From Microvelia longipes (taxonomy: Eukaryota > Arthropoda > Insecta > Hemiptera > Veliidae), in contig JACMZG010001908.1 in assembly GCA_018340805.1 (NCBI GenBank), positions 36,069,065 to 36,133,064 on the forward strand: DNA of 64,000 nt, written 5' to 3'. The number at the start of each line of letters is the position of its first letter. Position 1 is the stretch's first letter. This document shows, one piece after another, positions 33,501 through 45,775 of this stretch. Below the pieces are notes generated by a model. It saw only the letters and a list, made by a program, of their open reading frames with translations, was not told the origin of the DNA and ran no database searches. The translations under genes and the position numbers were made by a program.

Positions 33501-34068
33501 TTTCCCCAGTGGTTCAGTCATGGACGCTTATTCTATTTGTGATTTTCCAAAGAAATTTGCTAAAATGGTAGTAGTTGAGGACAAGTAAAATTTATTCATA
33601 TCTTGTTTTTAAATAGGTAAAGAGTTTTTTGTTGGAGTTGGAGAAGGAACAAATGATGCTGGTGCCAAAGCAGTCGCTAGTGCTTTTCCTGAATATAGTG
33701 TTACACCTGTGCGATTAGAGGGAGCATCGAGGCTTAAAGCTTTAGTCAGTGTTGCCGGACCTGGAGTGCTTACAGTAGGGGGTGGCACTCAGTCACAAAA
33801 TGTCCTTAAACAAATGGAACGTGCATCATCATTCTCATATAGTACTCTTACTTTGCCAGAAGATAACGCAGCTAATGTCATGTATATTAATGGTACATTA
33901 ATACACCGTACGTCTGAAGAGATACCTTTAAGTGCTAGGTTACTTTCAGAAAGAATTGATTATCCAAGGCGAGCTATTTGTCTTAAAACTTTACATAATG
34001 GAGCTCCTACGCCTTTATCTTCTTCTTGCCTATTATTGAGAGCCCATACTCATATCAGAAATCTTTAA
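30566..34068 (+). CDS. DDAH-like protein (dimethylarginine dimethylaminohydrolase family), 4 exons, 263 aa
   Basis: Exons: 30566-30623, 31929-32107, 33075-33177, 33617-34068. All introns are GT-AG, phases 1-0-1, total 792 nt with stop. DDAH cleaves asymmetric dimethylarginine to citrulline and dimethylamine in the cytosol. The family fold is clear: VPSCF N-terminal strand, VEDTAIV with Glu58 and Asp59, ITRP with Arg72, DVLFTGKEFFVG, FPEYSVTPV, SVAGP, DNAANVMYINGTLIHR and C-terminal SSSCLLL with Cys251. However, Phe53 stands where substrate-binding Asp is expected (human Asp73), Ser106 for the acid of the DGGDV motif, Gly124 for Arg145 and Arg152 for catalytic His173. The N-terminal helix is also about 20 residues shorter than in mammals. 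The frame itself is intact, so I read it as an expressed but probably non-canonical or inactive family member. Family X repeats lie in introns 1 and 3. Confidence 0.92.
31012..31715 (+). repeat. Family X copy, near full length, in DDAH-like intron 1
   Basis: Begins near CGTGTAAGGGGTATTTTGGA and ends at CTACGATATAAATAAGGAAA. Internal landmarks are CTGCAGCATGTCCTCGGACT, CTCAGCGGTCAACC, ACTCTGACCACGCTCAATGC, GAGCTACGATGATAACAGAC and CAACTTTGTGAAAAATAGTC. About 700 bp, no coding frame, with the TTTTCCT-like start and AGGAAAAG end forming short imperfect inverted ends. Confidence 0.75.
33340..33580 (+). repeat. Family X fragment in DDAH-like intron 3
   Basis: GGGTACAGGGTACCTGGAAA, CTTTTCCTCATCACATTGAA, ACTTGCTTCGCTTTTCCCCA and CAGTGGTTCAGTCAT follow the family X left half. 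The 64-codon frame here is a by-product. Confidence 0.65.
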
Positions 34069-37000
34069 ACAAAAGACTAAATAGAGATAGGTAAAATCCA
34101 AGAGTAAATTTTGAACTTATAATGTTTATTTTATCTGGAATGGCAAATCCCAGCTGAATACTGGGTTTACCTAGTCTCCATTTTACATGTTTGCACCCTC
34201 CATATCTGTTCTCTTACCTTTACTAAACACATTGTGCAAAAATACTCTATTAATGTGGCTAATCACATTAGTTTTGCTTTTAGCTTGTTATTATAAAAAT
34301 TTCATTCTAACTCCTGACATTTAATTAATTGTCTAAAAGAGCGTGTTTCATAATTAGCTAAAAATAGCTTTGGTAAAATATAAACAATGGAAATCTGTAT
34401 AATTAAAAGTTTTAGCTTTTTAATCTTATTAATCCATTTTTAATTAGTACAGAACAGATATAAAATGTTATTTTAAAAAATGAAAAATGCTCTTTTTCAA
34501 GTTCATATTTTAATTTAATGTCAGAGGTTGGCTAGAATGTGTCCCTTGATTTAGAGTGAGATTTTTACCTTTAAACTCATACTGGTTGAAACCAAATTAT
34601 ATAATTTTAATTCAGTAATTTTCTTTATAAAGTTACTGGTTTTATAAGTGTTTGTTATTTTAAATCACTTTTAAGAGATTGTACTGTTAAGTTAGTTCAA
34701 ATTTTGCAAAATGATAAAAGAAATATATTTAAGTGATTTTAAAAATTGTATTAGATTTATTTATTGTTTAAAAAAGGACCAAACTAACCAAGGACTTGAT
34801 ATTTGCATCATTTGAACTTGCTGGTAGTTTTATTGTATGGTTTTTTCATCATTTAATTAAGTCACCCGGTGTTAGTGTTTAACTTAATATCTTTGTTATG
34901 TTGCTTAGTTTTTATTCCCTTTAATAATTAATTAAGAGTTTGTTATAGGCAAATTTTACAAGTGATTTCAGATTAATTTCAAAGAGTCTTTGACATTCCT
35001 TGATTATCTACTCTGTATTTGTTACTAATTATTACTTATTATCAAATTGCTGTAATACCGATCTTATATCCTACAAAATAATATAAGGAACTTAAAGTTA
35101 AAATGTCATTACTTTTTTGGTTTTAGTTAATCCAATTAGTGTTTAATCTCATTAATGTTCAGTTATTAAGTACCGGATTATGTCAATGGATCTTTTTATC
35201 TCCTAATTAACATTAGACTTCTTAGCCTTAACATCTTCTATCAATCTGATCGTACTTGTTGTAGATGTTAGCACTCCTTACTGCGTTTTTGCATTCCAAT
35301 TTTATTCCAGAAGTATGGTGTTGTTTCATTTATTTCTTAAAAGACAAATTTAATTTGCACTGCTTAATTAATTTTGACCATTAAGCAGTATAATTATAAT
35401 TTATGTTGTATTTAAATTTATGTTGACTGATTTATACGAAGTGGCAATTTTTTGGAGTTAAATAGAAGTGATAAAATAAATTTTGTGTTCCAAGTGTATT
35501 CCCATATAATTTTAAGTCAATTGAAGATATTTTAAACTATAGATTAGATTATTACAAAAAGACAATATTATAAATTCAGTTTTACAAATAATAGATCAAG
35601 ATATTAGACATAGATTAATCAAATTATTAACATATTCTGGAGAAGTGTCACTCGGTATAGTATTATTAAAATGATCTGCCATTATTATTGTTATTTACTC
35701 GTTATTTCAGATAAATTATTTTTAGTAATATTTATTTTTTAAGTAAGTTGCATGTTTGCTTGCATTTACTCTATCATCAAATCATATTTTTATTTTATTA
35801 CATATAATGGTTAATTGAAAAGTCAGCTGCTAGTTTTGGTAGTGCCAACAAAGAAAACTGTCAACAGAGAGATTTTTGGAAAACTGGCATCTTAGAAGAT
35901 TGTTTTCAATTGAATCTACTGTCTGCTTACCTTTTGGTAGTTTGGTTTAACTAAAGTAATATATTACAAATATCTCTCGCAAAAATGTGCTAAGTAAAGA
36001 AGTGCACACAAAAAAAAGTTTAATTAGCTGCTCGTTTGAAATTATTTAAACAAACCAAGTATTTAAAGATTAGCACTTAAACCTCTATTGGATGTGACAA
36101 AACGTATTTCTTACACAAATTATGAACATTTTATACTAAAATTTTGAGCACCCTAAATAGTTTGTTTACATTTACTAGGGTATAACAAAATGGCCGCACA
36201 CGTAGGAAAGTTAGAGCCAACTCTGGTGGTCAAAATGTAAACTACATGCCAGGTCTGACAGAAATCACATTTGTTTCCCTATTTGGTTTATTTATTACTT
36301 TAGGTTTAACTATTTTATTTATCAATATTGTAGTACTGCAATATTGTTAAATAATAGGCAGTAAAAAGACATCTTAATCTTATTACATCTCAGACTTATG
36401 AATGAAGTTTTCAAAGAAATGCTTATGACAGATTTAGTGAGACTTGAATAAGTTATTTAAATTGTGGTTATTTTTATTAATACTTGTTTATGGTTATATA
36501 TACATACATACGGTTATTTAGCTATTTCTACTAACTAAGCAGCTCACTTTTTTTTAATCCTTGCAAAGACTTTTCATTAATTTATAGGAAAAAATGTATT
36601 TAATAGAGAAGTGGTCTGAACTGAGAAGGTAAATAAGTAGAAGCCATGTCATTAAATTAAATTAGCTCATTTAAAATCTTATCAATGTAATAAACAATTA
36701 TTATTGTCTACCACTTTTTTATTAGTTTTTTTTTTTAAATCAAATTAGTTTTATTTATGTGTCCTTTAAAAGGAGATTTGACTTATTTATTACATATTTT
36801 AAATTTTTTATGTTGAATGCAATAAAATATACTTATCTATTCAACAAAATTTAAAGTTTGCCAAGTAAGGTATTAACAAACTTTTGCCAAAGTAAAAAAC
36901 AGCTGATTCACAGAAAAGAAATTTGAACTCCTTGGAAGATTGTTGGGACTAGTGACTACTTTTAAAATTCAGGTTTTCTGGAGTGGTGTCCGGCAGCTTA

Positions 37001-37600
37001 AGTATAACCAAGGTTTTCACTATAAAAATAATATTTAATATTAAAAGGCTACTCTTAAGTAGGCGCTAATCTCATATGGAGTGCCTTGGCGCTAAATTAG
37101 ATTTATTATTACTTGATACTATCTTGAATAAAACTTTATTGTTTAATCAAGTTTTAAATGCTTATTTTTACATTAAAAAACTTTGATATACACCTTGTAT
37201 ATGCAAAAAAAACTTTTTTTATTCAAATTGCTTTGTTCACTTTATATTATAACCACTGTTTGGCATATTTTTACACTTGGCTTTTAAAGAAGCGGAACAC
37301 TTAAACATTTCATTGATTGCATTTAACGTTGTTAAATAATGTATTTCTAATACTGTTTGTGAAACCATATTTGTATTATTTTTACTATTAATTTCATTAA
37401 AAGTATTTTTTTCATCATTGGATTTTTGTTATTTGTTTTAATAAATAGAGATGTTTTTATTTATTTTTTATGTTAAAAGATGATTTGTATTGCTTTAAGC
37501 AAAATATGTTTTATTTATTTTGTATTAATTTATGTATAACAATGTAGCTGGCTTTAAGACACAAGTAAAATAAAATTTTTATTTATTGAATTTTGTTTTT
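34069..37600 (+). other. Downstream of the DDAH-like gene: possible long 3' UTR
   Basis: No further gene, domain or large repeat seen in 3.5 kb. Candidate AATAAA signals occur at about 37127 and 37567. Without transcripts the 3' end cannot be fixed. Confidence 0.4.
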
Positions 37601-37783
37601 TTTAAATTTATTTTTTATGTCTGACCTATTTCTATTTTTATATCCTGAGTTAAGCTAAACGCAAATAGGCTGTGTTTAGATTTCTTAATCTGATCTGCAA
37701 CATATCATTTTATTCTGCTCATACCAATAAAATAAAATAAAATATTTTACAGTTTATTACACGAGTAGGAAAGAATTATAGAT

Positions 37784-38195
37784 CAAGAGCCCAGGGGTGT
37801 TTTGTTAATAAAAAGTGTAATGGCTGGAACTGGTCTCAATTTTTTGTAAATACTTCCTGAACAGGATCTGCAATTCTGCAGATCGTATCGGAATGGGCGT
37901 CCCAGGCAGAACGCACTTTACAGGTCAAATTTACCACCCAGTAACAAACAGTGTAATGGGGAACCGGTCTCAATTTTTCGTAAATACCTTCCTGAACAAG
38001 ATCTGCATTCTGCCGACTCGTATCGGATGGGTGTCCCAGGCAGAACCTTTGACCCCTAAAGAATGTTCTGCCTGGGACCCTATCCAATACGAGTCGGCAG
38101 AAATTGCAGATCCTTGTTCAGGAAGGTATTTACGAAAAATTAAGACCGGTCTCAGCCATTAACACTTTTTATTAACAAAACACCCCTGGGCTCTT
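37784..38195. mobile_element. Foldback element with duplicated left arm, 412 bp
   Basis: Ends are inverted copies starting CAAGAGCCCAGGGGTGTTTT. The left arm unit (GTGTAATGG...CTGGTCTCAATTTTT...TTCCTGAACA.GATCTGC...GGCAGAAC) occurs twice, at about 37815-37915 and 37950-38046, whereas the right arm occurs once. Frames at 37836-38162 on both strands are shadows of the palindrome. Confidence 0.8.
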
Positions 38196-39230
38196 GGTCT
38201 ATTATAACTTAGCTTCCAAGTTAAGCTTGAGTTACTGAAGAAAATATATGTTTTTGGTCTAAGTTTACCTACATCAGTTGGTACCAATTGATACGCATTA
38301 GTACCTACTACAGTTAGCTGTAGTAGTAATAATGCGCTGGTAAAACCAGACGAAGTATTAACATCATAGAGCTAAATAAATGTTAATAAAAGAAATCTGG
38401 GTTTATTGAGATAAAATCAGCAAAATATCTCATCACTTTTTGGGCTGTTATAAGTTATGTATGTCATAGGCTTAATTTTGACCTTTTGAGTAAGTGTCAT
38501 AGAGAGCTGTACTAAAATCCTGAAGTTGGCAGCCTGATTGATGATTTGCAATTTAAAGAGATTGTTGTCAGGTTGGCAATACCAATGACGGGTAAACGAA
38601 AGGGTGATGATTTTTTTTATATCATAGGATTAGCATGGGAGCCAATTGTAAGTATTCATTTGTTTCTTTATTTTTGCTTAAATTGTGAAAAATGAGATAA
38701 AAATTAATAGAATGACCATCAGTGCTATACAAATGTCAATATTTCATAGACAAATACTTCGATTATAGTAGGATTTTAAATATAGAATAAGGCTCTTATC
38801 ACTACAGACATTGATTTGTTAGTTTTTTAGGCTGTTATTTACTGATAACCTGGTTATATTTTATTAAAAATATAAAAGACGGTTTTATTTTAAACTTTGA
38901 TTAAAATATTTGTTTAATATTAAACAAAAAATAACACTTCATAACACAAATGAAATAAAACACAAAGGTTGGAAATTATCATCTTATCAGTCAATTAATC
39001 AAGTTCCAATTAATTTAATGCAATAAAAGAGTAATTTTGTGCAAACTAAAATTATTTTAAAGGAAATAAAATAATAACTATAATATGATTTTCACCTTTT
39101 AATAACAATTTATAAACTGATAACAGTTTATTTAAAAATCATGACAAGCCATTTAAAAGGTTTTTCTAATGAAAGAGTAATTGTAGTGAGTTAAAACAAC
39201 CTGAAATTTAAAGGTAAATAGTCAAAAATA
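38196..39230. other. Non-coding stretch
   Basis: No gene or clear repeat. Confidence 0.5.
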
Positions 39231-39570
39231 CTGGCGCGGTGGTCCGTATGTTCCTTAGGATGCGTGTTTCCGTGCTAAACAACAATCTGTTGGATAAGAT
39301 AATTTTTATAGTTTTTTTACATTATATAAGTTTTACACTACTAAATCAATATTCTGGCCAGTGGGTCCGCTGTCGGGCGAATTTCATTTTAGAATGCATT
39401 TTTCCATGCTTAAACAATCCTTTTGTTGCTTAAGGTTCATGCTTTAGAACTAAGCAGTTACTCAATGTCATGCACTGATCGTAACTCATTTTGTCTGTAT
39501 TTTTCAAAGGAATTATCTAGTTGGTTGTACAAAACTATGCCTCTAAAAATTAGAAGTATGCACAATTATT
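39230..39570 (+). repeat. Family Y copy, two units in tandem
   Basis: First unit: ACTGGCGCGGTGGTCCGTAT ... TTAGTTTTTTTACATTATAT; second unit: CTGGCCAGTGGGTCCGCTGT ... AGTTGGTTGTACAAAACTAT, then ATTAGAAGTATGCAC. It shows that the two heads normally lie about 125 bp apart in direct order. Confidence 0.7.
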
Positions 39571-40229
39571 TGCACTAGTTTAAAGCTTAGTTACTTACCT
39601 TTAAGTTTAGTCAGTTTTTTTTTTTTTAAACAAAGTTCTTTATTGGAAAGTATACATTATTTATTTGTGTATACGGAGCATATTATATTTTTTTGATTAG
39701 GGTAAATTTGTGCCTCTTTATTTTTATTATTTATTTGTTTATTTTTATGTGGTAATAAAATTTTGTTATTTTTTGGGGTGGTGAGGGGGCTTTGTTTGGG
39801 TCAAGGATTTTTATATTTCTTTGGTTTGGGTATTTTATTTTATTATTTATTTGTTAATTTTTTTTTTTTGGTGGGGGATTGTCAAAAGGTATTTTTGGTG
39901 GTGTTTTGAATAGGATTAATATTGTATAGGTTAGTTTGCAGGAGTTTCAAAAAGGTTGCTATGCAGTCTGTGGACTGACTTTTTGATCAACCTGGCTTCG
40001 CTGTAAAATTGATGGAAACCCACAGAAAACCATCAATCGGGCTTTGAATGGACACCGGGTCCTGGGTGTAAAGGTTATGTTATTATTTTTTTTTTTTACG
40101 TTTGGGGGTTTAACTTTTAAGGTTTGGTCTCTAGATTTTTGAGTCTACGGGAATAGTTAAATTTATTTACGAATTTGAGTGTATTTATATATTTTTTAAT
40201 TTTTGAGAAGAAGCAGAGTCCTTTGATTT
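39571..40229. other. T-rich non-coding stretch
   Basis: Contains long T and G/T runs and perhaps the 3' untranslated part of the minus-strand LINE. No gene. Confidence 0.45.
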
Positions 40230-41935
40230 TTTCAGTATTGTCTTGGATATCTTGAAGTTTGACATCATGATAATAATTTGTCCGTTCTGTCCTTGTAATT
40301 TTGTGCAGTCAGTAGGATGTGTTCTACTGTTTGTCTAATTGTCGGGCAGGAGTGGCAATGCTGGGGAGTCGCTTAACCCATCTTGTGGTGGATTTTGATG
40401 CATTGGCATGTATGATTCTTATCTGTTTTGCAGACAATATCTCTTCTTGACAGTCTCAGATTTCCAGAACCAAGGTTTAGCGGGAACTATCTTGATGATT
40501 TCTTTAAAAGTTTCCCCTTTTCTGGTTCTTCGTTGAGTTTGGTGTTCCAGTCTTCTAGTATTTTCTTTTTTGATACGATATAAGATCACTTGCAGGTATT
40601 TTATAGCTGACTGATGATCTTGTTGGATTTTTTGCAAAGGAGATCAGCTTGTTCATTTCCCTGGACTCCAGAGTGTGATTTTACCCATATAAAGTCTATT
40701 TGTTTGTACTGTTTGGTCAGTTCGTTTATTCTTGTAGGATATGTATATATATGTGATCTATTTTGGAAGTGAGTGAAATGTTTGGATAGTTTTGTAAGTA
40801 TTCCTTGGTTTGTCGCAAGCAATAGTGTATTTGTTTTGAGTATTTTGTAATGTTTTTATATATGTACAAGAGATTGTAAGATTCCTAAGCTTTCTAAATG
40901 TAAATATGTTAGTGTACTGTGGGCATGAAAACTTTGTCCAATTTTTAGTTGTAGTCATAATATGAGTAACCGTTTGTCTTGTTGTTTTGATCCGTCGGTA
41001 AAATATTAAGTAGGTGGGTTGTGGATGTTATGTTGTATGTTTTGTTCATGGAAAGTTATGTTGTTGTAGGATAAGTTAGTTTGGTATGTTTATTGTTATT
41101 GTTTGGTAGATATCGTCAAAAAGAAATTTGATAGATTGGGAGTAATTTATGTTGGTATAATCTTTGGTTGAGATGAGGCTGTAAATAGTTTGTAGCTATT
41201 ATATGTAATGGAGGTGTTTTATGTCGCCAGTTATCGATGATTATATATTTATTTTGTTGTTTAAATTGGATAATATTGTTAGTAAGAGAGATTGTTGAGA
41301 ATATAATTGATGAAGTGTTTGTCAGTCAGATATTGTCTTCGTATGTTAAGTGGTGGTTCTGAGCATTCAGTATGTATTATTGTTATTGGTGTGGATTTAA
41401 GATATCCCATACATACTCTTTAAAGCTCTGTATTGTAAACGGTTAGTTTTGTAAGTAAGTATTGTTTGGCATTACCGTAAATGGGGGAGGCAAAGTCTAT
41501 GCTGCTCGTATTGTTGCCTATAAAATGTATAAGAGTTTTTGGGGTCACATCCCCATGCTTTATTTGCTGACCATTTTCATGATGTTAAGGTATTTTTCAC
41601 ATTTTGAGACTACTGATTATATGGTCTTTCCATGTCAGTTTTTGGTCAAGATAGAGTCCTAGAAATCTAACATTCTTTTTCTTTTTATTCTTATGTTGTC
41701 AAAAAGAATCTCGTCATCAAGAAAGGAATTTGTTACGTCTTGTAAAGATGCAACATTCAGATTTTGTCTGGGATAGTCTAACCCAGTAAGTTTTTGTCCA
41801 TTCTTGTATTTGTTTTGCGTGTTTAGTTAGGTGGTTATCATGTCATTTATTTTGCTGTTTATAGTATATATAAGTATGTCTCAGCAAATTGAAGTATTTT
41901 TTACAGTATCTTTTATTTTTATAGCGCATTTCCTT
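40230..41935 (-). pseudogene. LINE with RNase H domain (I/Jockey-like), badly decayed
   Basis: Reading the minus strand and allowing shifts: the RT tail (LDQKLTWKDHI, a K.LNIMKMVSK helix, IYGNAKQY), a linker (MGYLKSTPITIIHTECSEPP), an RNase H domain (FTDGSK, LESLGILQSL, LLATNQGIL, then WVKSHSGVQGNEQAD), and a CCHC-like end (HCHSCPTIRQTVEHILLTA). The RNase H residues Asp, Glu, His and the last Asp are visible; the third acid reads Asn. Stops and shifts are frequent, so it is dead. The RNase H after RT places it among I-clade or related LINEs, different from the RT copies at 19-24 kb. Confidence 0.75.
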
Positions 41936-42845
41936 TGAAAAATTCAAATGGATATCAGTGGTGGAAAATCACTCTTATCACATGTGATTGAATGTATTTT
42001 GACAATATAAAATAATTTTATAATGCTATTTATGTAATTTTAAATAATTAAAACGAAATATTAATGGTACTTTTGCGTTTTAACATGTTTTGTGGTTATA
42101 AAAACTATCATAAACAAATTTTAAAGCACTTGTTGTGCACCCTACTTTTCGTTCAAATTATGAAATTATTACATGGAATTTGCGCAAATAGTTGTTGTTT
42201 TATTAATGTGTACTAATAATTTAAATTAGAATCAATATATCTCTTGTAGTAGTGATCACAATATATATCTCCTGAAATCGGATTCGCTGGTCTGAACAGA
42301 AAGCTGATATATGTACGTACTTAATTTGAACAAAAATTATCTAAAACTAGAAATTGGTTTTTTTAAAACGATAGTGCAGATTAATAAAATAATAACTACT
42401 TACTCATTCTAAGTAATATTTTTATGATTTATATGAAAGTTAAGGTAAACAAGACTTACACTAAAATAAGGGATTTTTTCACTAAAATTCGAACAGGTAT
42501 GCCTAAAACAATTTAGATTCTGTAAAATAACCACATTTCTAACAAAAGTAACTTAATTAAACAATAAATGTAAATATATATATTTTAATTAATATGATTA
42601 ATAAATAATAAGTTATTTTAATAATAATTATTAGTTAATAAAAATTATTAATAATAACAAAATAAATAAAAATTATTTATTTTGTTTAGCTAGGAATGTT
42701 AAAAAAAACCAGAGAAGTTATTTACGCACTCGTATAATCCAGAATTTACTCTACTCTACCCTAGATTACTCCAAAATGAAAAATTAAAGTTTAAAGAAGA
42801 ATAGTATCCTCCAGTTCAGGCTGACCTATAATTATTATACGTGTA
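41936..42845. other. Non-coding AT-rich stretch
   Basis: No gene seen. A short family Y-like word (AGCGCATTTCCTTTGAAAAA) occurs at about 41920-41945. Confidence 0.5.
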
Positions 42846-42849
42846 AGAG

Positions 42850-43110
42850 TCACTTGTGGTGTAGTGGTTAAGGTATACGGCCAATACATAGAATAAATGG
42901 ACTTTAAACTTCCAAGTTTATTTAGTCATGGGTTCAACCCTAGCATGGGCCTCTAGGATTTTAATAAAAGGGATAAAAATTCTGCGTACCACGTCCTTCA
43001 GAAGGGTCGTAAAGCCGGTGGCCTTAAGCCTGTGCGTTGTCAGGTACTCGTTAAAGATCCCTTACCCTAAATGAAACTGGGTATAGGCAAAATTTAGGAC
43101 CCTCATAGTA
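42850..43110 (+). repeat. tRNA-derived SINE
   Basis: TGGTGTAGTGGTTAAGG at about 42858-42874 matches a Pol III A box, and GGTTCAACCC at about 42932-42941 matches a B box; the spacing is somewhat long because of a hairpin-like insert (AATAAATGG...AAGTTTATT). The body has the insect-SINE block CGTCCTTCAGAAGGGTCGTAAAGCCGG, here in part. A (TAATAC)-rich tail follows at 43110-43160. Confidence 0.7.
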
Positions 43111-43164
43111 GATTCATTATTATAATACTATTACTATTATAATACAATATTATAATACTATAGA

Positions 43165-45770
43165 GTGTCTGCCTTGTAGTTTAAAGTGTATGGAGGTTTA
43201 GTTTAACAGCGAGGGCACGTGTTGTTCCTAGTTTTCACTAGACTATAAGAGTCAGTGAAAATATGTACGATTGCTTGAAAAAAACATGAGAGGAACCATA
43301 GAAATCTACGGATCTTCTGTCTAGATAAGATGAAATATACCTACACTTGAAATTAAAAGGAGTAGAAATATCTTAGGGAGCTGGCAAAAAAGGGCCCAAC
43401 AACGTGGCCTACTTGCTGGTAGTTACTACACTCCCCCCATATTACTACTACAACTACATTATACGTGTACATTATGTTTATTGTAATCATAATTGAATAT
43501 ATCATTTGTTTGATCATATATTTGTATTATATGTAAATAAACTGTACAAGGCAACAGTAGGACTCTTAATAATTTGTTTTGCTAGAGCAGTGTATAGTTA
43601 CTATATGTGACAGACCAAGGTATATTTCTAATTTAGACAATGGTATTTACTGAACTTTATCAACAATATGAATACATTGAGGTAGGGTAGAAAAAGCTTA
43701 GAATTAATCCCTAATTTGTATATTTTTGTATGCTTGAAGCCTACGCCTAAAACTATCTTCATTCATATCAAACAGTTTTTCAAAAGTGAAAGTGTACACA
43801 TAAATAGCTAACCCCCTATATGTTTATCATATTAAGATCATTTAATACTCAGGTCAAAATTATGTAAATAAAACATTTAAAATAAAGTGTAATCTAAAGT
43901 ATAAAATAGCATTTTATTTTTAAACATTTTCTTTTATATCACATGAATTTATACATTTACCTAAAAAAATATTTTGAATCAATAAAAATAATTTAAAGTG
44001 AACTAAAGAGTTAGTTTTTACGAGACTAATTTGCAGAGTATTCACATTTCACTTCTTATCAGAGCAAAGCAAAATGTAGACAATTGTCAGTTATATTACT
44101 TAAACGTCCACATTTTTCTTTGCTAAGTCAGTTGTTAATTTACTTAATTCAAGGGTTAAATTTGAGTCTGTCTCCAAGAAATAGTGGTGAAGTTTGATCA
44201 CAGAAGATATAACTTTGATATCACACACTTCACTAGTAAGGTTTACTTAAAATATTATGTAAGCCTTGAGACGTTAACAAAAAGGGAGTTTTACAAATAG
44301 ATTATATCTTTTACGGAACTATATTCACATCAAATCTTAACTATAAATTAATCTGACACTTAGATGTATGTCGTGTCATTTTTAGCATATTCAAAACATC
44401 CTCAGAAAAACTTCAAAGGTTTAACAATCTTTCCATAGAAGATGTGAAAACTATCAACCTATGTCGCACTTACTCTCTCTTTCCTTTATTTTATTGTCAA
44501 TTTTTTTACCCCAATTTGTTAATTGGGGTAAAATAATAATGAATAAATATTATTGACATAAATTAAACAAATCAATTTTTACATGACCTAAACTTTGAGC
44601 CTGAAAGTATCATTAGCAAAATACAATACATACTATACTGCCATTATCACTACTATACTAACTATTACTTAAGATTTATAATGAAAATTTGTAAAATTTA
44701 AATAAATTGGATTTACATCAGGAAACAATAAAAAAGCCTACATGGTAGGTGATTTTCACACTTCAATCCATCCACTCTTCAGGAATTACAATCAGTGTCA
44801 ATCATTATGTAATTCCTGCCATCCTCTCATTTAATACCAGTGTTGTTTGGTCCCCAGGGAACCTGAGAGAAGATTTTTAGAAGGAGTGGGTAAATGTTCA
44901 GTTCTTTTGTCTAGGTTAAAAGGTTGTATTAACTGATCTACAGATTAGTCTCTTTGGTTAAAGTTAAACCAATATAAAAGTGTTAGTTCAACAAAAAAAA
45001 AAAAAAAATACCTTCAGTGTTAAAAGTTTACACAAACAATTTAAAAAATAGTTATTATTTAAGTAGAATCTCTTAAATTAAATTTACAAAAAAATATATA
45101 AAACAAATTAAAGGAAGGTATGTAAAACTTTATCCCCCATTTAAGACAATGAATAAATAAAACAGATACATTTTTAATTATTAATATACATACATTACAG
45201 AATAAATACATAATCTACACATCACAATGGCATTTGGAATTTATTTAAGATACTCAATTAAATCATGAGTAATTTCTTAGATAAACCTTAAGATGTTAAA
45301 CATTTTTGGTCTTTTGGGTTTTTCTGCAAATTTTTAGATATTAGGTATGTTTTAACTTTAAGAATTTTTAAGGCATAATCAACCTCTTCAGTCTAAGCAA
45401 CTATCATTAATTGCTATTGGTAACTTCTAGTAACCTTCAATAACCACTATAAATTAGCAACAACATAACCTTATTCTACAGATTCATTTAAGAGAATTAT
45501 TATCACGTTATTGTTTTTAGGTTGTTTTTGGTGGAGGTGGTTAGTTTTGATTGATGGAGGTTATTTTTGGTTACTAAAGTTGGTAACACACCATAAAAAT
45601 ACAAAACAATACCAAATCTGACAAACAAAAACCGTGGAAAGAAAAACAGAAAGACCTAAAATTTAACACCTGTAGGAACCAAAAACTATATTATGGTGAA
45701 TATAACAAACCAAAATAGTACGTTTTGGGTTAAAATATTGGCATGTTTGTTGATATTGACAGAAGCATAA
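43165..45770. other. Non-coding stretch
   Basis: No gene supported. A poly-A run is at about 44992-45008 and a GGAATTACA/TGTAATTCC inverted pair at about 44781-44815. Confidence 0.5.
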
Positions 45771-45775
45771 ATGTT

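Noticed and set aside
37836..38162. Opposed 83- and 89-codon frames
   Set aside because: They are sense and antisense readings of a foldback element.
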